Source: Lysobacter enzymogenes (GTDB lineage Bacteria > Pseudomonadota > Gammaproteobacteria > Xanthomonadales > Xanthomonadaceae). Taken from it: a stretch of 64,000 nt of DNA. How positions within the stretch are numbered: position 1 is the stretch's first letter; each line of letters starts with the position of its first letter. The position numbers and the translations under genes were made by a program. Positions 63,186-64,000 of this stretch are shown piece after piece. Where the stretch lies: NCBI RefSeq assembly GCF_017355525.1, contig NZ_CP067395.1:2852001-2916000 (forward strand), read 5' to 3'. Under the pieces are notes generated by a model. That model did not search any database, was not told where the DNA came from, and saw only the letters and a program-made list of their open reading frames with translations.

Positions 63186-64000
63186 ATGACCGTCGCCGCG
63201 ACGTTCGAAATCGAATACCTCCAATACCTCGGCGCCGACGGCAAACCCGTCGCCGAGATTCCGGCCGCGTTCAAGGACGCCAGCACCCTGCTGCCGCTGT
63301 TCAAGCAGATGCTGTTCGTGCGCACCTTCGACAGCAAGGCCATCGCCCTGCAGCGCACCGGCAAGCTCGGCACGTATGCCGCGTGCCTGGGCCACGAAGC
63401 CACCCACGTCGGCATCGGCGCGTCGATGAAACCTGATGACGTGTTCGCGCCGAGCTACCGCGAATACGGCGCCCAGTTCATGCGCGGCGTGCAGCCGCGC
63501 GAAGTGCTGATGTACTGGGGCGGCGACGAGCGCGGCAACGACTTCGCCGGTCCGCGCAAGGACTTCGCCTGGTCGGTGCCGATCTCGACCCAATGCCTGC
63601 ACGCCGCAGGCGCCGCACTGGCGTTCAAGCTGCGCAAGGAACAAAACCTCGCCGTGGCCTGCTGCGGCGACGGCGGTTCGTCCAAGACCGACTTCTACGC
63701 CGCGCTCAATTCCGCCGGCGCTTACCAGCTGCCGCTGATCCTGTGCGTGATCAACAACGGCTGGGCGATCTCGGTGCCGCGCAAGGCCCAGACCGGCGCC
63801 AAGACCTTGGCGCAGAAGGGCATCGCCGGCGGCCTGCACTGCCTGCAGGTCGACGGCAACGATCTGATCGCGGTGCTCGAAGGCATGCGCCGCGCCGCCG
63901 AGCTCGCGCGCAACGGCGACGGCGGCAGCGTGATCGAATTCATGACCTACCGCCTGCACGACCACACCACCGCCGACGACGCGCGCCGCTACCGCGACGA
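63186..64000 (+). CDS. pdhA: Thiamine-dependent dehydrogenase E1 alpha subunit (cut by window edge)
   Basis: The first 271 residues of about 360. The thiamine diphosphate motif is CCGDGGSSKTDFYAALNSAGA ending INNGWAISVP, split by about 27 residues from GDG to NN as usual. LGHEATHVGIGASM and APSYREYGAQFMRG precede it. The sequence fits the PDH/BCKDH E1 alpha group; xanthomonads often carry it beside an E1 beta and E2. Whether pyruvate or branched 2-oxo acids are the substrate cannot be decided from this part. GAGG lies upstream of the ATG. Confidence 0.88.
   Translation, partial: MTVAATFEIEYLQYLGADGKPVAEIPAAFKDASTLLPLFKQMLFVRTFDSKAIALQRTGKLGTYAACLGHEATHVGIGASMKPDDVFAPSYREYGAQFMRGVQPREVLMYWGGDERGNDFAGPRKDFAWSVPISTQCLHAAGAALAFKLRKEQNLAVACCGDGGSSKTDFYAALNSAGAYQLPLILCVINNGWAISVPRKAQTGAKTLAQKGIAGGLHCLQVDGNDLIAVLEGMRRAAELARNGDGGSVIEFMTYRLHDHTTADDARRYRD

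Noticed and set aside
62402..63415. Open frames on both strands in the gap before the E1 alpha gene
   Set aside because: They have Arg/Ala-rich random composition and no ribosome-binding site, and one runs antisense into the E1 alpha gene. I left the gap as non-coding.

Overview
The window is GC-rich chromosomal DNA of a Xanthomonadaceae-type gammaproteobacterium, most probably Lysobacter. The basis is the Clp-type CRP homologue, the gene orders (trpG-trpD-ABM-trpC, hppD with a divergent MarR gene, rplM-rpsI), the many large secreted hydrolases with tandem C-terminal modules, and many GTAG-type REP elements. There are no rRNA genes, CRISPR arrays, prophages or insertion sequences. One tRNA gene is present, tRNA-Gln(CTG).

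Layout. 1-3.7 kb: the end of an envelope operon, pilU, and two tyrosine-degradation genes (maiA and a fumarylacetoacetate hydrolase). 4.1-6.1 kb: a secreted M23 peptidase with five C-terminal BTRD1-like repeats. 6.4-9.8 kb: an ECF sigma factor with a Ser/Thr kinase-TPR protein. 10.7-16.6 kb: tRNA-Gln, rpsI-rplM, a GlcF-like Fe-S protein, coq7, speD and clp. 16.9-27.5 kb: a HAD hydrolase and the split tryptophan pathway (trpG-trpD-ABM-trpC, with trpE apart), separated by a two-component system, an Asr-like peptide and a SnoaL-like protein. 27.5-34.1 kb: a candidate PhoB-controlled small RNA, rraA, rpe, a J-domain protein, purC and several small membrane proteins. 34.4-40.3 kb: two tandem subtilisin-family proteases. 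40.5-50.6 kb: an epimerase-like protein, two ion antiporters, a lipoprotein, hmgA and hppD with a divergent MarR regulator, and a POT peptide transporter. 51-62.5 kb: kynA and three tandem ExeM/NucH-like secreted proteins. 63.2 kb to the end: the start of a dehydrogenase E1 alpha gene.

How the genes connect. hppD, hmgA, maiA and the FAA hydrolase together cover the homogentisate route of tyrosine catabolism in two clusters. The proteases, the M23 enzyme, the nuclease and the peptide transporter fit a predatory or saprophytic habit of digesting polymers outside the cell and importing peptides.

The strongest unusual signals are four. (1) Two unlinked trp leaders share a Trp-Arg-Trp-Trp codon motif, the same hairpin geometry and arms that could hide a Shine-Dalgarno site. 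(2) An 80-nt intergenic transcript candidate lies behind a well-formed Pho box. (3) Only the middle member of the ExeM/NucH trio keeps the nuclease catalytic residues. (4) Paired GTAG REP elements occur in two fixed-length arrangements.
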